Assembly (NCBI GenBank): GCA_031284475.1 | Contig: JAISZV010000272.1 | Coordinates: forward strand, 1 to 6,786 | Reading direction: 5' to 3' | Length of the DNA: 6,786 nt | DNA from: Proteiniphilum sp. | Lineage (GTDB): Bacteria; Bacteroidota; Bacteroidia; Bacteroidales; Dysgonomonadaceae | Shown here: positions 4,962-6,786 of the stretch, piece after piece | Layout: each line of letters starts with the position of its first letter | How positions within the stretch are numbered: position 1 is the first letter of the stretch | The notes under the pieces: model-generated | The model's database searches: none | The model's input: only the letters and a program-made list of their open reading frames with translations | What the model was told of the DNA's origin: nothing | Made by a program: the position numbers and the translations under genes

Positions 4962-5558
4962 TTAAATATCCTCAATAGAAATAATTCTCTTGGAAATGGC
5001 GTAGATAGTAAGCCCCGACTGGCTGCGAATCCCCGTTTTTACGGCAATGTTCTTCCTGTGCCTTACCACTGTATGGATGCTGATGTTGAGCGCATCGGCA
5101 ATTTCCTTGTTCAACATTCCGCTCACAAGGCCGGTCAGCACTTCGACCTCCCTCTTGGTGAGGTTTTCTTCTCCCTCTTTCTCGTTTGGCTGGGAATGGT
5201 TTTTTTTATCGAGTTTCGAGAGTAAGTGCACGATATGTTCGGGCGAATCGTAGAGGGTGAAAGTAATGTCGGTGAGCATCGACGGTTTATGCATCATGCC
5301 GAACTCGATGCCGGCAACGGAGAGCGAGGGATAACTCTTCTTTATTTTCTTGACCTCTTTCTCCCGGTTCACAAAGTGTATCGAGTTGGCTATCAATACA
5401 TCAACCGGATTGGATTCAAGGAGTCCCGTCAAGCCGTCCAGCGTTTCCAGCTTATAGATACGGCAATCCGTGTCCGATTGGTAGAGAATGGCCTGTATTC
5501 CTTCGTAAATGATCTTCGAATATTCTAAGATGGCTATATGCAGCGTTGATTTATCCAT
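4962..5558 (-). CDS. LuxR-type transcriptional regulator with a degenerate receiver-like domain
   Basis: This 198-residue protein ends in a clear LuxR/FixJ/NarL helix-turn-helix (about 132-192): LTKREVEVL (133-141), then GMLNKEIADALNISIHTVVR with the recognition helix, and HRKNIAVKTGIRSQ. The N-terminal 110 residues have the length and strand-helix rhythm of a response-regulator receiver (HIAILEYSKIIYEGIQAIL). However, the acidic pair after strand 1 reads LEY, and the phospho-acceptor position after strand 3 (VDVLIANSIHF, 52-62) carries Ala/Asn instead of Asp. Phosphorylation is therefore unlikely. The ATG at 5558 is preferred over an in-frame TTG at 5573. It overlaps the stop of the hemerythrin-domain gene by 8 bp, implying translational coupling and shared function. 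I infer that the hemerythrin protein may supply or tune the signal. Target genes are unknown; the divergent nitroreductase is an obvious candidate. Confidence 0.85.
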   Translation of the reverse strand: MDKSTLHIAILEYSKIIYEGIQAILYQSDTDCRIYKLETLDGLTGLLESNPVDVLIANSIHFVNREKEVKKIKKSYPSLSVAGIEFGMMHKPSMLTDITFTLYDSPEHIVHLLSKLDKKNHSQPNEKEGEENLTKREVEVLTGLVSGMLNKEIADALNISIHTVVRHRKNIAVKTGIRSQSGLTIYAISKRIISIEDI

Positions 5559-6264
5559 TTTGTTCCCTTTCAATATCCACGCCCGACGGGATCAGGATGG
5601 CTTCCTCTATCAGGGAGTGGATGTACAGATCGAACTCAAGTTCATAAAGCGACATGAATAATTTACGGCGAAGATCCGGATCGCCCTCAATCTTTACATA
5701 TTTAAGCAGGAGGTTTTTCAGATCCTTCAGTTTCAGCTCTATGTCGGTGTGATGTTCGCTGTATTCTTTCGAGGAATAAGCCTCCCCGTCGTTACCGGTT
5801 TTCCCGTCGCCTAAAAGTGTAATGAAATAAGGGAAAGCCACTTCGTCTTCATAATCCAGGTGTTCCCTCACTTCCATAAAATACTCATTGAAGAATTTTT
5901 CCAGCAACTTCAATTCTTTCTCAGGATGATTCTCTTGAAGCTGACGGATATAGGAGCTGATTTGCGGATATTTGTCGAACCGGTAATAGTTGTGGGAGTT
6001 CTTCAGGAAATCGATTACCTGCAACAGGTCTTTTCTGGTGAACGGTTGTTCTTCCCTGCTCCCGGAACCGTTATAAAGATTGGCAATGCTGATAAACAAC
6101 TGTTCGCTAACGTCGTACCGGTTGCACAGTTGCAGCACGGTGTGATCGCTTACCCGGAAGTCGATGTTGAAATGCTGCAACATCAGCAGCAGGTAGGGGT
6201 TGCTATCAATCAGATCGGCCATTTTCATATATGGCTTTACTCTTATCCTGGAAGAATGATACAT
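5551..6264 (-). CDS. Hemerythrin-domain protein, RIC/ScdA/YtfE-like (di-iron)
   Basis: This 237-residue protein contains a hemerythrin HHE-type four-helix domain expected to bind a di-iron centre. The likely ligands are all present: His91 (LKNSHNYYRF), His135 and Glu139 (EHLDYEDEVAFPYF), His171/His172 (YSEHHTDIE), and His216 and Glu220 (IHSLIEEAILIP). The first 65 residues resemble the ScdA_N/DUF542 domain of RIC proteins, which repair iron-sulfur or di-iron damage from NO and peroxide. The usual Cys-Cys after FNIDF is replaced by Arg-Val (37-38), while the later Cys47 remains. The start at 6264 lies about 18 nt below a predicted transcription start; Met13 is an alternative. The downstream LuxR-type gene overlaps its stop. 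Role as repair factor versus O2/NO sensor for that regulator is open; the domain assignment is firm. Confidence 0.87.
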   Translation of the reverse strand: MYHSSRIRVKPYMKMADLIDSNPYLLLMLQHFNIDFRVSDHTVLQLCNRYDVSEQLFISIANLYNGSGSREEQPFTRKDLLQVIDFLKNSHNYYRFDKYPQISSYIRQLQENHPEKELKLLEKFFNEYFMEVREHLDYEDEVAFPYFITLLGDGKTGNDGEAYSSKEYSEHHTDIELKLKDLKNLLLKYVKIEGDPDLRRKLFMSLYELEFDLYIHSLIEEAILIPSGVDIEREQNG

Positions 6265-6287
6265 ACCGTAAAATCTGTTTTTGCGTG

Positions 6288-6295
6288 CAAAGGTA
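6288..6295 (-). promoter_or_regulatory. -7 element of the hemerythrin-luxR operon promoter
   Basis: On the minus strand TACCTTTG (6295-6288) matches TAnnTTTG exactly and would start RNA about 18 nt before the ATG at 6264, which supports that start codon. The -33 region (near 6315-6318) lacks TTTG, so the promoter may be weak or need an activator. Confidence 0.5.
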
Positions 6296-6390
6296 GCGAA
6301 AAAATAAGATAATTTAGAATGATTCTACTTTAATATCCGGTAAATCTTTGCGATTTTCCGAAAAATGATGTTTAATCCCGGATTTTTTCG

Positions 6391-6398
6391 TATTATTG
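6391..6398 (+). promoter_or_regulatory. Possible -7 element for the nitroreductase gene
   Basis: TATTATTG differs from TAnnTTTG at one position and lies 21 bp before the nitroreductase ATG. No TTTG is seen at the right distance upstream. The 154-bp divergent region (6265-6418) must hold the control elements of both units. Confidence 0.28.
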
Positions 6399-6418
6399 CG
6401 CTCTTAATTTCAAGAAAA

Positions 6419-6786
6419 ATGTTCGATTTTCATAATTTATTGATCCGGCGGCGCAGTATCAGGAAGTTCAGGGCAGAGCTGCTGTCTCCCGATGAGATCC
6501 GGAAAATCATTGAGGCAGGCTTGCTTTCGCCCACTTCCAAGAACAGCCATTCATGGGAGTTTATAGCTGTGGAAGAGAAAGAAGTTCTCGCGAAGTTATC
6601 GGTTTGCAAACCCGGTAGCGCATCATTCATTGCCGATTCCGTTCTGGCGGTCGTTGTACTGGGAAACCCGCTGATAAGCGACGCTTGGGTGGAAGACGCT
6701 TCCATCGCCGCCGTCAACATGCAGTTGCAAGCCGAAGAGCTTGGCATAGGCAGTTGTTGGGCGCAGGTGAGAAACCGGAATTACTC
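6419..6786 (+). CDS. Nitroreductase-family FMN-dependent oxidoreductase (truncated at right edge)
   Basis: The frame opens at ATG 6419 and is still open at the window end, giving 122 residues of a protein that should be roughly 165-200 long. Family marks are the FMN-phosphate-binding start RRRSIRKF (10-17), SPTSKNSHSWEFI (37-49) in place of the usual APSxxNxQPWxF, the central strand ADSVLAVVVLGNP (72-84), and the helix DASIAAVNMQLQAEELGIGS followed by CW (93-114), typical of the small nitroreductases. Such enzymes transfer electrons from NAD(P)H through FMN to nitroaromatics, quinones or flavins in the cytosol. It is transcribed away from the hemerythrin-luxR operon, 154 bp distant, and so may be part of the same redox-stress response. 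Substrate cannot be told from sequence. No oddity is seen in the visible part. Confidence 0.88.
   Translation, partial: MFDFHNLLIRRRSIRKFRAELLSPDEIRKIIEAGLLSPTSKNSHSWEFIAVEEKEVLAKLSVCKPGSASFIADSVLAVVVLGNPLISDAWVEDASIAAVNMQLQAEELGIGSCWAQVRNRNY

Noticed and set aside
4860..5528. Several plus-strand ORFs (4860-5225, 5047-5253, 5226-5528)
   Set aside because: They are antisense to the LuxR-type gene and carry no protein motif.
5559..5573. TTG start for the LuxR-type gene
   Set aside because: An ATG five codons in, at 5558, gives a normal receiver-like N-terminus and a compact 8-bp overlap with the upstream gene.
5860..6312. 150-codon plus-strand ORF opposite the hemerythrin-domain gene
   Set aside because: It is antisense to a gene with all di-iron ligands conserved and has no recognisable domain.
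6430..6747. Minus-strand ORF opposite the nitroreductase start
   Set aside because: It is a shadow of the nitroreductase coding frame, whose motifs are clear on the plus strand.

Overview
The window looks like a chromosomal accessory stretch from a Bacteroidota member, most likely order Bacteroidales (Parabacteroides/Bacteroides-like). Three things point there. The promoters fit the Bacteroides consensus (TTG/TTTG, about 19-20 bp, then TAnnTTTG) and there are no clear Shine-Dalgarno sites. The protein types are typical of the group: a lipoprotein GH109-type Gfo/Idh/MocA enzyme, a 6-bladed beta-propeller lipoprotein, a Bacteroidetes-type HU fragment and a HigA-like regulator. Base composition also fits, with a moderately GC-rich core and AT-rich accessory genes. 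The genus assignment is inference.

Layout. 1-73 is the tail of an unidentified gene. It is followed 40 bp later, probably in the same operon, by a lipoprotein Gfo/Idh/MocA oxidoreductase of the NAD-dependent alpha-N-acetylgalactosaminidase (GH109) type (114-1544). Convergent to it is a HigA-family regulator (1568-1879, minus), preceded in its own short transcript by a 31-codon ORF (1887-1982) instead of the usual higB toxin. Divergent from that unit is a complete hicAB toxin-antitoxin operon (2214-2881). It has a palindrome in its leader, a hairpin across the hicA stop codon and a strong intrinsic terminator (2923-2953).

2954-3631 is a 680-bp stretch with no intact gene, but it is not empty. 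It holds the start of a DnaQ/DEDD-type exonuclease (2960-3121), a degenerate array of about 22-bp AAATTT...ATGCGCAT repeats with nested perfect inverted repeats (3104-3237), the C-terminal part of an HU-family protein (3266-3436), and a good promoter (3442-3471). That promoter should start a transcript at a 78-nt element closed by a perfect 10-bp inverted repeat (3480-3557). The transcript reads into a 6-bladed beta-propeller lipoprotein (3632-4801).

The right third is a stress-type module. On the minus strand, a hemerythrin-domain protein (5551-6264) overlaps by 8 bp a LuxR-type regulator with a degenerate receiver domain (4962-5558). A nitroreductase-family gene (6419 to the window end, truncated) is transcribed divergently. 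Together they suggest an iron-oxo/redox or NO/O2-responsive unit, but the physiological signal is inference.

The best candidates for undescribed biology are the structured 78-nt leader upstream of the beta-propeller gene, the tiny ORF coupled to the HigA-like regulator, the repeat array beside an HU remnant, and the hemerythrin/pseudo-receiver pair.
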